Origin: Certhia americana
Taxonomy: Eukaryota; Chordata; Aves; Passeriformes; Certhiidae
NCBI GenBank assembly: GCA_018697195.1
Contig: CM031866.1
Coordinates: 8,900,854 to 8,964,853 of the forward strand
Reading direction: 5' to 3'
Length of the DNA: 64,000 nt
The position numbers and the translations under genes were made by a program. Numbering within the stretch: position 1 is the stretch's first letter; each line of letters opens with the position of its first letter. Positions 1-10,941 of the stretch are shown here, piece by piece. The notes below the pieces were generated by a model, which did no database searches, was not told the DNA's origin, and was given only the letters and a program-made list of their open reading frames with translations.

Positions 1-3000
1 CTAAATAAAACAGCCAGGGAAAAGATGCACAGCAAGCTCAGACAGCAGCATGGAAGAACAATGGAAAAGGCACAAGAATTGTCAGCTGAAACAAGTTTCA
101 ATAAAGTTTTTACCAACAGTAAATACCCAAAAAATTCAGAGTCTAACCTTGCTTATCTCAGTCACACAAAGAATCTGCCTTCAGATGCAATGACATATTT
201 TGCAAGAGTTGGTTTGCATGACAAGAATAGGTACCAATAATAATGCTTTAAAAATTGAAAAGACAGCTTATGCTGTCTTTGTAGTGTAGCCATCTACATA
301 CTGTGAGTGATCTAGTTTGGTTTTTTCCCAATTTACACAAAAAACAACAGGAAATTTCAAAAGATAAAAAATTAAATCTAAATATGAGTGCTATTCGCAT
401 GTTACTACACCTCTTCACTTCATACCATTTCAAAATTAGACTCCCATCCCCTGGAGAAATGGTTCATGCCTTACACCAACAGCACAAAAAGTATCAGTCT
501 GAAAGTCTGGAGCCCTAAAGACTGAGAAAAGTTCATGTATCTCAGCGTGGGAAGGATCCTCTCACTGGAAGCAAGGATATCTCTACAGGAGAGCTGACGT
601 CAGTGGAAGTGGGAGGGAAATGGTGATGGGAAGTTTCTTGGGGAAATGATTGAGGACAGTTTCAGTGGGAACAGGGAGGATTCAAGGAAGGGTGGATGGC
701 CTCAGTGGAAGCATGGACAGAAAAGTGTGGGAGTATCAAAGGCAGGGAGTGCTCCTGTGTTCCAAGGGAAAGGAATTACCAGACAGGGAGGAAAAGAGCA
801 GACAGCTTAATGGACTAAATAGCATGCTGTTAACTGCTGAAATGAGATCCACTTCAGCACTGCAGGTGCCATATAGCATACTGCCTATGCAGAATTATGC
901 AACATGGGTTTGCAGTGACTGCAAAATTCATAGGCAATTTCAGGGTTTGAATGCAGAAAACTTACTGGCTGTAGCGGCATGGATTTAAACTGGGTGCCCA
1001 CATCAGCTGATAAATCAAAAGAGTATTTCACATTCAGTCCTTCTGACTTGGGAGTAATTTTAATTTCAAACAAAGGAAGCTTGGATTTTCTCTGTGATCC
1101 CCTTGCAACCAAATGCACATATTTCTGTATTAAATGTACCCAATAGGGAGAGTTACTCAAGGAAAGAGGAAGGAAAACTTACATACGTAAAAGAATGACA
1201 GAGCAAAATCAAGGTGCTACAGTGTCTATTAATGCACTTGAGAAGAGACACGCAGCACTTTGGGATAGCATATGATTATGAATATCCAAGCCAATTTTAA
1301 ATAAACACCCATGAAGTCCTTACACCTTCCAGCATTTACTCCACTTATAATATAGATTAAGCAGTTACTACGGTGTTTAAGCAGGTTTCTATAAATCCAA
1401 GTACCTTTACCAAATTCAATGACAAAAATATCAGAAAATCGTAAGTACTATATATGAAAAATACTCACAATTTTGAGTCCACTTTCTTCAGATTTTTAGA
1501 GTTAAAACAAATATCAGGGAAACTCCTCTTTGCAACAGTACTGGTTAAGTATAATTTGATACTCTTTATGTAGGACTGGATAATCAAACCCCAGTCCTTG
1601 CATCCAAGTCCTGCTCATCTTTCACTAGTATAGGGTTTAATCTGCAGAGGCAATACATTGAAAATTAAGGGAAAAGTTTCCATGGCTGGTTCACTGTTTA
1701 AATATGGCACTTATTCCAAGATGCTCATATTTTCAAGTAAAAGCCATATATGAAAACACTAATTAAGAAGGAAGCCATGACCTAAAAAAGGTCTTCCATT
1801 TCTCACATACCGTCACCATATTCATACACAATAGAAATAGGTATTATGGCATTTACCTCTGCACGCACACACTTTCAGGATTATTCTCCTGATTTCGGTG
1901 AATTAATTTAGGGTTCCCCATACTAGAAAAGAATATGTCACTTTTTTACCTACAGCTTATAAATTGATGCAACTCACAAAATACAGTATGTCACACTACC
2001 CATCCAGAAAATGACCCTCTGCTATTTGACCAGGAAAAAGATATAACGACATGAACCCAAAACCAGAGTAAGTCTGGGGTTAATTAGCAATAGATATAAT
2101 GCCATTTTACAACTAACATGGGACTTTTTTTTTCTTTTTATTGCATTTTCTGACTTGAAAAAAGTGCACTATAGCTAGCAAACTGATTCATTAAATATTA
2201 TTGCACTACGCATTACATGTTTTAATAAATTTAACACTAACGCCAGCCAGAGCGAAAACATGAAACTTACACACAGGCCAATTTCTGTTCATAGCTCTAA
2301 TACAGCATTCTGTTGGCTTTAATCTGAGAATGTACAGCAACTGAAAGTGCCCTGAAACGAAGTGAAAATGTCATTCAGGCAGATTACTGCTGATTCACAT
2401 AACTTCTGGTGCCACCACCAGCACTCAAAGCACACCAGGTTTGTAGCATTTTGTGTTTGTGTGAAGGAATCCCCAGAGACATAGTGTACTACACACTCTG
2501 AGGAACAGCAGTGGTTCTCAGTAGCACCCCAATTCTTACAGTTCTTCCTCAAATCAAAAATCCTTTTAATTACAGAACCCCACAACATCCTGCCCAATGC
2601 TCCTTTTGCCTTCAGGAGCATTAAGTCTCCGCACACTGTTTTCAATTTTCTCACACTTTCTTTCTTTCTTTCCAAACAACTTCACTGCGCTGTGAAAAGT
2701 GCTCTGCAGTGATCCCTCTCTCTGGCACAATCTCTGAGACAGCACAGTTATCTAGCACTCCGAGATTTGCAAATCTGATTGTACTACACATGCTAATGAT
2801 AAAAGCAAAGAAATACCACGCTGCCTGACAGCTCTAAAGACTATTACAGGATTTTGCACATGAAAATAAGGTAGACATAACGTGTCCAACAGACCTTGTA
2901 TTCAACTGATCATAAACAGAACTCCATTTTCATTTCTCAACACCCATCTTTCACGGAACTGTGCTAAAGAGTGATGACAAGGGCAGAAAATGTGACCAAG

Positions 3001-4721
3001 TGATAAAAATCTGAGTGACTGCCAGTGAGATGACAGCATGCATATAAACCAACAGCAACCTATAGTGTCTGGCTGAATTGTCCAAACCTAGTAACAAGAA
3101 TTTGTACAAAGTTCTTTAAGGTGAATAACAAAATTTAATGAAATTAAGACTGTTTCCCACACATGCTTCTGGAAACAGGTTTGAAGGTTTTTTCCCCTTA
3201 AACAATCACACAGGAGACAAATTCACAGAACAAAAATTTTAAAAGACTATTTTTGATTTAGGTTTTGTAACAAGTAATTATAATCACTATTAAAAATTCA
3301 GCTAGCAAAACAATTGTCAGGGCTTTGATGACAATTTAAGCTTCCTCAGTGTGGTTGCTGTGTTAAACATGCCGTGAGCACATCTAATCGCGTGTGAACA
3401 GGGCCGTAAAGTTCATTTCCTGTGCAGCTTGTTAACACAAAAAATTTAGTTTAGTACACCACCATTCAGCTTCATGTTCTGCGTTAAGTATTGTTAATTT
3501 CTCCCCAGCTCACTAGTCTCAAAGTGCCTGCTAATTTTCTAGACTTCTTTAAACTATGAAACTTTTTAAACTATGTACAAAGATTACTAAATCTGAAGGA
3601 AAACAATCAAAGAAAATCACCACATAACTGATGTAAATTATTGCCGGTCAATACTCTAGAAGTCGTCTTAATAAGCAAGTAAAAACTTTAAGAAAACAAC
3701 AAACCATTAGAGTTTCTGTCAGTCAGCAAAACACTTGACATTCAGCTAGATCTCACTTGCATCTCAAGGCTGTATCTTACAAATAAAACATAGATACATA
3801 AAACTGTATCTTTACAGCATGTCTATTTCAGTTCTTATCACAGCAACCAAAACAGATCAGCCACGTTATACAATATTCCCAGGGCTGCTACAATGTGATT
3901 TTTCTTACATTTACAACACCTCATTTTTACAAAAGAAAAATAGTTTCCAAAAAATAGCAAAGAATATAAGCCAAACCTATAACAGTAGGAGCAAAAGTAC
4001 AACCCATAAACAAACAGACCATAGATAAAAGCACTATATAGACAAGCAAGCACTTCACACCACTGACTGTCTCACTTCCAAGACAATAATCACAAATCAC
4101 AATTTTTTTTCAGTATGTGTCTGTCAACTCCATATAGTCGTGTCGTACCTGTACTAAAAAGTATGGGCGCAAAAACATAGGGAAAAAACCGGGGAAAAAA
4201 AGAAACCCTATTTGCGGCAACAGTCAAGGTCAACAAGTTGTTAATGTAAATCAGTACCCAGAGCAAAACACGCTGCCGCTCTCTCCCTCCAACTTTCCAA
4301 ATGGAAGAGGTATGCAAAGCGATCAGCCCAGCTCGCAGATCGCTTCAGCCCGCGATCTGCCGCTGCTCCAAAGAGGACAGGCAGGAACAGCCACGCACCA
4401 ACACGGGGGGCAGCGCATCCCCCGCGCACCACGGGCACCCCCAGCTTCAGAAACGAGACCCGTACCCCCGCCTCGAGCGATCGAGGAGGGCAATTAATAT
4501 CGCTCTCCTTCCCAGAATTAGCAAAAACTCATTTAGCGGAATGAATAAAGAGGCTTGGGTGCCTCTGCAAAGTCGCCAAGACACTGATTAGTTTATAAAC
4601 GAAAGTAAAGCCCAAGCCAGGAAAAGCTCCCGCACAATGGCAGGGAGACTGATTGGGCTCAAACGCTACAGCCAACTCCTGTTCTGAGAGAAACAGCGCT
4701 CGTGTTTAGCAACCTTTTTAC
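1..4721 (-). other. Intron of PDE8-family gene (downstream of first coding exon)
   Basis: This stretch follows the donor of the PDE8-like coding exon, so it should be intron that continues beyond the left edge. I looked on the minus strand for the next PDE8 exon (the regulatory REC/PAS part) and recognised none. The open frames here, up to 118 codons, have no familiar motif and are treated as chance. The sequence is AT-rich except for a CpG-bearing patch at about 4300-4500. First introns of PDE8 genes are typically very long, which fits the absence of a second coding exon. Confidence 0.55.
4300..4500. promoter_or_regulatory. CpG-rich patch in PDE8-like intron
   Basis: A short GC- and CpG-rich segment stands out from AT-rich surroundings about 250 bp inside the intron. 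It contains an octamer-like TATGCAAAG near 4310 and a perfect small inverted repeat (CCTCGA-GCGA-TCGAGG) near 4470-4486. It could be a shore of the main CpG island or an intronic regulatory element. No coding exon is recognisable in it. The functional reading is inference. Confidence 0.3.
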
Positions 4722-4982
4722 CTTAACATTGGATCTGCCGGTCTGGGCCTCTGCCTCCATGCTCTGGCTGTTCTCTCTCTTGTCTTTCTTAGAGGAATTA
4801 GTCCTCGCCTCATAAGTGGATGTGCTGTAGCATTTAATGAATAATCCTGGGACGGGGTTGCCTTGCTGCTGTTGAGACATGGTTGTGTTGGTCTGGTGAG
4901 GGAAATTGTACTCCTCAGACTCATTGCTACTGTGACAGATCACTCTGCTGTCAGAGAGGTTGGTGCTTGGAACACAGCCCAT
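4722..4982 (-). CDS. PDE8A: First coding exon, PDE8-family 3',5'-cAMP phosphodiesterase (partial, N-terminus)
   Basis: PDE8 enzymes are high-affinity, IBMX-insensitive cAMP phosphodiesterases with REC and PAS domains and a C-terminal catalytic domain; only the N-terminal 87 residues are encoded here. The peptide begins MGCVPST, an N-myristoylation/palmitoylation signal. It shares with PDE8B the ordered pattern MGCxPS, SxSxVI, ES, QT, SQ, PxPGLF, and later SxEAExQT followed by a short stretch ending in VK. The frame is interrupted exactly after that VK by a splice donor (AAG|gtaaaa), phase 0. The start was chosen because GCATGG has A at -3 and G at +4 and is the first in-frame Met. The N-terminus as I recall it resembles PDE8B more than human PDE8A, but GATM and PDE8A are both on human chromosome 15, so the paralogue is uncertain and the symbol is provisional. 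Domains beyond residue 87 lie outside the window. Confidence 0.72.
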
Positions 4983-5016
4983 GCTTTGTGGCCACCTGGG
5001 GAATACTTCTAAATTG

Positions 5017-5055
5017 TATATATATACACGTGTATATATATATATGTATATATAT
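5017..5055. repeat. TA/TG-type microsatellite in 5' UTR
   Basis: An imperfect run of TA dinucleotides, interrupted by ACACGTGT and TGTA, lies about 35 bp upstream of the PDE8-like start codon. In the transcript it would form an AU-rich self-complementary segment close to the initiation site. Such tracts are usually length-polymorphic. Confidence 0.85.
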
Positions 5056-5098
5056 CTCTCCTTCCCGTTGATATTTTCCCCCTGCTTAATTTTTTTTG

Positions 5099-5152
5099 TT
5101 AACAGGTTGAATCTCTCTCCTGCGTCTCCGCTACACTCTGAAGCATTGCCAT
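5099..5152 (-). other. Upstream ORF (17 codons plus stop) in PDE8-like 5' UTR
   Basis: On the minus strand an ATG at 5152-5150 opens a 17-codon frame (MAMLQSVAETQERDSTC) that ends in TAA at 5101-5099, about 116 bases before the main ATG. A second ATG is in the same frame two codons later. The context has G at +4 but C at -3, so initiation would be moderate to weak. If translated it would dampen main-ORF translation; that effect is inference. Confidence 0.4.
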
Positions 5153-5365
5153 CGGTCCCTTCTACACCACCAGAAACGTGTCTGTTCTCCTCGTCCTCCA
5201 GGAAACAGGTCCTTTTAGCTCAATCTCAGCAGTGGGCTGGGGAGCTGGAGGGGAGGGAAGGGGGGAAATCAAGAACCGGTCGACTTCGTATTTTCACAGA
5301 TTATTATTAATTTGTCTAAGCCATCTGAGAATCTTGGTAAGGTTTTCTTTCCTTCTTGTAAAAGC

Positions 5366-5403
5366 GGGGGGGAAAAAAAAAAGGGGGTGGGGAAGAGGGG
5401 GGG
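5366..5403 (+). repeat. G-run/poly-A purine block with G-quadruplex potential
   Basis: The plus strand has runs of seven, five, four and seven G separated by ten A, one T and AAGA. The middle runs are close enough to fold as a G-quadruplex. The minus (transcribed) strand would be C/U-rich here. It sits just outside the CpG-dense core, in the probable 5' UTR intron. Confidence 0.7.
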
Positions 5404-5695
5404 AAAAGCAAAAGCAAAAATAACCAAAAAATCCCCCAAGCCCCAAACCACACACACCCCGGCGTCGGCTCGGCGCTCAGAGCGGCCGGGGGCACGGCAC
5501 CATCTCCTCCCCTGAGCCCGGAGCACGGCGCATTTTCCACCCGGGCTTGCTCCGCGTTACCGATTAACCCGGGACCGGGCCGGGGGCCGCTCCCCACCTC
5601 CGCGTCCGCGCTCCCGCCGAGCAGCGCTCACTCCTCGCGGTCCCACTCGGCGCTGCGCTGTGCCGGGGGTGCGCTTTGGGGTGTGCTTTGGGGCC

Positions 5696-5721
5696 AAAAA
5701 AAAAAAAAAAAAAAAAAAAAA
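5696..5721. repeat. Poly-A tract (26 A)
   Basis: An uninterrupted A run (T on the minus strand) lies inside the CpG island. Such runs are assembly- and sequencing-error prone, so the length is approximate. Confidence 0.9.
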
Positions 5722-6145
5722 TTTAAAACAATCAACGGTTTATTAAAAAATAACAGTGAAGAGAGAAAGCCGCCCGGCCGCCCCGGGGAGCCGGCTGCGC
5801 TCCTCACGCCGCGCTGGGCACGTCCCGCACCGCCTCGGTCGCGGGCGGGCGGGCGGCCGCCGCGGGGGTGACATTCAGATTCCCGTCGTCGGAAGGAAGG
5901 AAGAGCCCCCCGTCAGGCGGCAGCGGGGCTCTCCGGCCGCCGCAGCGGCATCCCGGCTCAGCGCGGCGGGGCAGGGGCGGGCCGGGCCGCGGGGAGCCCC
6001 CTCGGGGAATCGGGCACAGCCCGGAGGGCTTCCCTCAGCCGCGGGGACAGCCGGCGCGGCGGGAGAAGGCATCAAAGGGCCTCCATGATGCGGTTGATTT
6101 TTTGGGCAGAGAAGTGATGCGAAACGGCGAGAGGGGAAAAATCAG

Positions 6146-6151
<6 letters not shown>

Positions 6152-6187
<36 letters not shown>
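6152..6187. repeat. Poly-A tract (36 A)
   Basis: This is the second and longer uninterrupted A run within the CpG island, about 430 bp from the first. Both lie in the probable 5' UTR intron. Nucleosome-excluding poly(dA:dT) in a promoter would favour open chromatin; that role is inference. Confidence 0.9.
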
Positions 6188-6190
<3 letters not shown>

Positions 6191-6362
6191 GGCAAGAAAA
6201 ATTAAAAAGAGCGAGAAGTAGAAGGAAAACGATCCTAGCGTCCCATCCCGGCGGCAAGGGCTGCAGCGGCGAGAGCTCTGGTTCCCGGGGCCGTGGTGTC
6301 TGCATCCCTCAGCAGGGAAATGCCTGGCTCCCCGCAGCCGCCGTCCCTCGCGCCGCTCTCAC

Positions 6363-6500
6363 CTTGTTATTATTGATGTTCCTCGGCGGCGGCCGCGGCC
6401 CCTCCGCCGCCCCGCCCCGCCCCGCCCCGCGGCTCCCCCCGCACTGCCCCGGCTCCCGGGCCCGGCTCCCGGCCGAGCCAATGCAGCCCCGGCGGCGCTG
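6363..6500 (-). other. Candidate non-coding first exon of PDE8-like gene
   Basis: A near-consensus donor (CAACAAG|gtgaga) sits just downstream of GC boxes on the minus strand. The exon's 5' end is not defined by the sequence and 6500 is only an estimate. No coding frame is proposed. Together with the acceptor at 5245 it gives a conventional layout of a CpG-island UTR exon spliced to the exon holding the ATG. Confidence 0.35.
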
Positions 6501-6689
6501 ACCTCCGGCCCGCGCTGGCGTCAATGCAGATCAGCGGCCGCGGCCAATGCCGCGCCAGCCCCGCCCGAGCCCGCGGCCCCGCACCGCCGCTCACACCCGC
6601 ACCCGCCCGGGGTAACCCCGGGACGGCGCCGCGGGGAGACAGCCAGCGGCTGCCCCGTCAGACACCCGGAGCCCTTCTTCAGAAACCGG

Positions 6690-9600
6690 ACAACGGACTC
6701 GGTTGTTGCTTCCCATCGTTTTCCTTTTGGACTCTGCCCATGCCAGTTTCTTTGAAAATATTTTTGAAAGCAAAGCCTGTGAAAAGGGAAGATGGTGCTA
6801 TGGGTGGAGCCAGGCCCCAGGGCTTGGGAAATCAGCTGCAGGCAGACTTTTCCTGGAATATGTATGTAAAATAAACCTTTTCTGTTTCTACAGCGTATGA
6901 AAGTAACTATGCTTCCTTATCCTATAGATGTGCTGGGAGCCTACATGTCTGTATGTACTTTAAGAGAGAACACGCTGTATTTAAAGCCATTTAGACACCA
7001 TGCCCAGGGCAAGACAAGTTATTGCCACAGACAATTCGTGTTCCAGAGGTACCAGCTCAAATGCAGCCCAGGTTCAACAACAGATGTACAACACTGTACC
7101 GCAGACCACACTCAACCCAATGGCATCTTCACGTGCCTTTCATATTCTGCACTATGTCATTCATAGCTTCTCCTGCCTTAATTCTCAATGATTCACAGAG
7201 GTGCTTCTCCAAGGTCCTGCCTGTTCTCACCAGCTCAGAGACAACAGCAGTTTGGGGAAGGCCCAACCAAACTTTAGATTTGGGAACATGGTGAAAACAA
7301 ATATCAGACACACGACTTTTATGAATAAGCTCCGGCATCTGAAGAAGGGAAAATGATGTGTTAGATGAGAAAACTGTTTAAATTACTCCAGTTTTGTACC
7401 ATGAAAGCTTCCATGGTCCCCTGGCAGAATCACTGTGTTTCAGAAAAAACAATAATAAATTCAGCAGGAGCACTTCTGTGTGTTCAGGACAGCCACACTT
7501 TTAACAGCACCTTAACTACATGACAAATGCCATCAGGTCATAATTAAAAGCAAAACATGCAGGTAAGTGATGACTATGAACAACAAAAACGGCAAGAAGC
7601 AGCTTTTCACTCATATACATAACAGCATCACTTGATCCAGGTCAGAGCACCTTGTAAAGTTGAGAGATGCAAAGGCAAAAGTCAGTGCTTTTGAGAAATG
7701 TGGTTTTTCAGGATAACCACAGTACTTGCAGTGCAGAAATGCTTTTATTTACTTCTCATAATTGCTAGCGTTAAAGGCTGGAAAATCAAGTCTTTCCTTC
7801 CTCAATGTTTCTGCTACTGTGCAGTTTCAAGTATAAGCAGTAGTCACATAAGCTTCATCCACCCCATTAATTTAGCTGATCTATACAGCCTGTTAGAACT
7901 AGAAAAAAAGTCAGCTTTCTGTGTCCTCTCATCACCCACTTAATATCAGCATTTAACAATAAAATAAGGGAAAGGCTAAACATAGCCATTTGAAACAGTG
8001 GGCACTGTTTGGAGATGGATCTCATCCTCATTCTTTCCTTAACATTAAACATTATTTACTAGATGCCATTAATAAGAACACATTTATGTGGAGCTAGAAA
8101 AAGACTGTGGAAGAAGAGAATGCTACAATTCCTACTTGTGCCATTAAGCATAAAGGTGGGCTCCCTTTCTCAGCTGTAATGGATCTTGTCTAAACTGCTA
8201 TTGCACTTTATTTCTGGTGTCACTGGAGGAGTCAGAGACAGGAAAACTTCATTTTCAGAGCTGCACATTCAGTTTGCAGTGCTGACACCTAGAGTTAAGC
8301 TTTTTACTTTGAAAAATAAATGGGTCTAGTTTGCAAATATGTAGAGATAAAAAGTACAATTCATGGTGTCACTAAAAAAAAAAAAATCAGTATTGGGAAA
8401 ATCTCTGTTTTCCACACTGAATGCAAACAAAGTCCCACTCAACTAATACAAAAATTTATGCAAATGACAGGCAAATACTGGGGGGAGGGGAGAATGCTTT
8501 GTTTGATAACAGCATGACAAACCAAGAAAATGTATATGCAGATATTATGTGCATGAACACTCTGTTCTTTTAAAAACTTTTTCCACGACTGTCCATTGGC
8601 AGGTTATTACTGATTATTTCTACAGCTGAACTTCATGGAAAAAAAAAACAAAACAAATCCATTTGCAAGATTTTCAGATGAGAACTCGCACTGCCTTGAA
8701 CAGGAAGGTGAGATGAGACTGAATAATTCCTTAGTGGTTTAATAAAAGCCATTGAAAAGTCACTGGAGTTATTGTCACACTGATAAAAATTCAACTAAAG
8801 ACAAAACATTCCTCTTTGAACAAGACACTGGCACTGGAATTGTCTTGTTTCTCTATAATTTGGAAACACTGGTGCTGGGTTTTATTGCCAATAGAAAAAT
8901 ACAGTTGAACGTATAGATTTACCCAGAGCCTAGAATCAGAGAGAAGGGGTGGAAACATTAAAATTGTTGCCAATGGTAGTAATTTGTCACTGCACTGTAT
9001 GAAGTGTTGGATAAAGGGCCTTGTTCATGCTTACTGCTGAAGTTCAGCTCAGGAAATGGTGGGCCCTATTTAAAAAGAAAAGAAAGAAATCATGCAAAAT
9101 AGCAGAGGAAGCCTAGGAGTGTAGACACTGGCAGATTAGGGCTGTGGGGGAAGTACAAGGTCAGTACAGAGTCAGTAAGGGAGAGGTCAGAGGAGAACTA
9201 GCTCTAGGAGACAACTGGGGGAATGAGAAAGGTTATTTATGGAGAATAAGGCTGAATTTCATTTAGGACTGCAGAATAAGAAAGAATTCTAGGAAAGAGC
9301 TTGGAATTATTGTTATCAGCTTCATCTGCAGACAAGTGGGTGCTGGGGAAGATCAAAGTATTTAGAGAACAAATGCTTAAGTGTCAAAATTTTAAAAGAT
9401 TGAAAAGATTATTCAGCCACATCCTCGTCCTTTTCACAGAGAAATTACATTGCATGTTTTTGACAAAAGACTGAACACGCTGCCCTCCAGATATCCCCCA
9501 CTATTTCCCATATCTGCTATCTCCCCCCAAATTTCCATTAGCAAAAGCACTTCTCCTGAAATATCAGCAGTGTCCATCCATCTCACACAGACCTTGACCA

Positions 9601-9785
9601 ATTCCCATTGCACATTGTAGGAGTTCATGCATGAGCACTGGGACTGTTCACTCCTGCCCAGCCACACAAAAGTGCATACAAAGGCCCAGAGCAAAAATTT
9701 GTCAAAATCCAATTCTGATAATACTTCAGTACCTGAGACACAGGCAGGCAGAATTACTAAGAAGGAATGATGGACTAAAATCGGC
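6690..9785. other. Intergenic, no recognised gene
   Basis: Ordinary AT-rich sequence lies upstream of the PDE8-like gene. Open frames are short (up to 90 codons) with no familiar motif. Plus-strand donor-like sites occur near 6611 and 6858, which a divergent transcript from the CpG island could use, but nothing supports their use. Confidence 0.6.
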
Positions 9786-9879
9786 ATGAACAACAAATAC
9801 CAGTGTGCTTTGGAAGTGTCTGTCCAGCAAAGGCAGAGCGAGCATGACTGCAGTCCTGTGAGCACGGGCAGCAGTCTTG
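9786..9879 (+). CDS. Candidate exon A of speculative plus-strand gene
   Basis: An ATG with G at -3 opens 31 codons (starting MNNKYQCALEVSV) and ends in a consensus donor (TTG|gtaaga), phase 1. It is polar, with no membrane segment or recognised domain. Its only merit is that its donor phase matches the acceptor phase of exon B at 10764. A 143-codon minus-strand frame covers the same bases, so the reading could be chance. The protein is not recognised. Confidence 0.18.
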
Positions 9880-10763
9880 GTAAGAGATTACTTTATGTGG
9901 TTTTAATTGCTGCTCCCCCCAAGTTAGCTGTATGTTCCAATTGTGTCTTTTGGCCTTCTGAAAAGTTGGGCAATCCTGTTGGTCTCTAGGCCAGTGAAGG
10001 AGGCAATGGGGAGGAGGAGGAATTGCGGAAAACATGCCAGCAGACAAACAGCTGAATGGACTCTACAACACTAACTACTGACACGTGCAAGCTGTGACAG
10101 TATGTCTCTCCATCCCAAGATATTCTAGAAGAGGAAACAAGGACCATATGCTGCCTTAGCCACAAGTGAGTATCAGCATTACACCCTACAAGGGTACATC
10201 TGTTTGTCTGTGTATAAGCATCAGGTATCCTTGAACAGGGTGTTTTCAGGTGACACAAGAGTAAAATTTGTCCTGAGATAGCTCATCTCCAGCTCCTGGA
10301 ATGTACAGGAGTACAATGAGTTTGTTTTCTGCACCACTTTCCTGATGTCCTGAAAAGCCCCAAAGCAGCTGGGCGCAGGCTGTCCTGATGTCCTGGCAGG
10401 CTGTCCGGCTGCTGCTGTTGTGTAATTGCACAGACAGCTGTCTGTACCACTTGGAAATCAGAGCCTTCAAGGCAGTCTAAGTCAGCAACTTTTTCAATTC
10501 TAGCACTAGAGACATGCAAGCCTAAAGCTCAGATACTTCATGTATGTACAGGCTTCATCATCATAGCTTGTGTCAGAACAGCTTTTGCAGCTGTTTACAC
10601 ATCCCAGTGATCAGCAGGACAGACACACTGTTTCCAGGAGAAAAATGTACCCCCTTCTCCACTGTACCTTCTTTCCACTTTGACTACCTTCTTTGCTGTC
10701 CATCTGTTCATTGCTTCTCAAGTTTCCCTCAGCATTTTACTTTCTCTACTTTATTTTTCTTAG

Positions 10764-10820
10764 GCTCTCCCCATACTGCCCAGGAGCAGCACCTGCTTCC
10801 ACAGCAGATGCAGAGTGAAG
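10764..10820 (+). CDS. Candidate exon B of speculative plus-strand gene
   Basis: A 57-bp segment has both splice signals: a pyrimidine-rich acceptor (TTATTTTTCTTAG) and a consensus donor (GAAG|gtgagc). It begins in phase 1 and ends in phase 1, reads through without a stop, and encodes a Gln/Pro-rich peptide (SPHTAQEQHLLPQQMQSE). The intron to exon C is only 121 bp and ends in TTTCTTTCCAG. Quality of the splice sites is good, but no protein family is recognised. Confidence 0.22.
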
Positions 10821-10941
10821 GTGAGCAGATCTCTGCCACTCGATTTAATGGCTGGGCACAGCCCTTCAGATGCTGCTGCTCTTTCTCCCAGTCCTCCCTT
10901 CCCCAGTGTCTAAAGCTCACCCCTAACCCATTTCTTTCCAG

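Larger units (their letters stand above)
4983..5244 (-). other. 5' UTR part of the PDE8-like coding exon
   Basis: This is sequence between the PDE8-like ATG and a strong candidate splice acceptor on the minus strand. The acceptor is a long pyrimidine tract of C and T followed by CCAG at 5245-5246. The UTR contains a short uORF and a TA-rich microsatellite, listed separately. If the acceptor is used, the exon is 523 bp, half UTR and half coding. If not, transcription may simply start in the CpG island and run through. Confidence 0.4.
5245..6362 (-). other. Probable 5' UTR intron of PDE8-like gene
   Basis: The segment is bounded on the minus strand by a near-consensus donor (AACAAG|gtgaga at 6363/6362) and a strong acceptor (pyrimidine tract then CCAG at 5245). 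It is 1118 bp. It contains a purine-rich G/A block and two poly-A tracts, which are poly-U in the transcript. The intron is inferred from splice-site quality alone. Confidence 0.4.
5450..6680. promoter_or_regulatory. CpG-island promoter of PDE8-like gene, possibly bidirectional
   Basis: A sharp rise in GC and CpG density starts near 5450 and ends near 6680. It contains overlapping GC boxes (repeated CCCCG at about 6411-6430, the Sp1 pattern on the minus strand) and two CCAAT boxes in plus orientation at 6478-6482 and 6544-6548. No TATA box is obvious. It lies upstream of the minus-strand PDE8-like exon, so it is most simply that gene's promoter. CpG islands often fire both ways, so a divergent plus-strand transcript is possible. 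Confidence 0.7.

Noticed and set aside
5683..6221. Arg/Gly/Pro-rich frames across the PDE8-like CpG island
   Set aside because: Typical chance frames in CpG-rich DNA, some including Lys runs from the poly-A tracts.
9434..9865. A 143-codon minus-strand frame
   Set aside because: No recognised motif; it overlaps the speculative plus-strand exon A and has no splice support.
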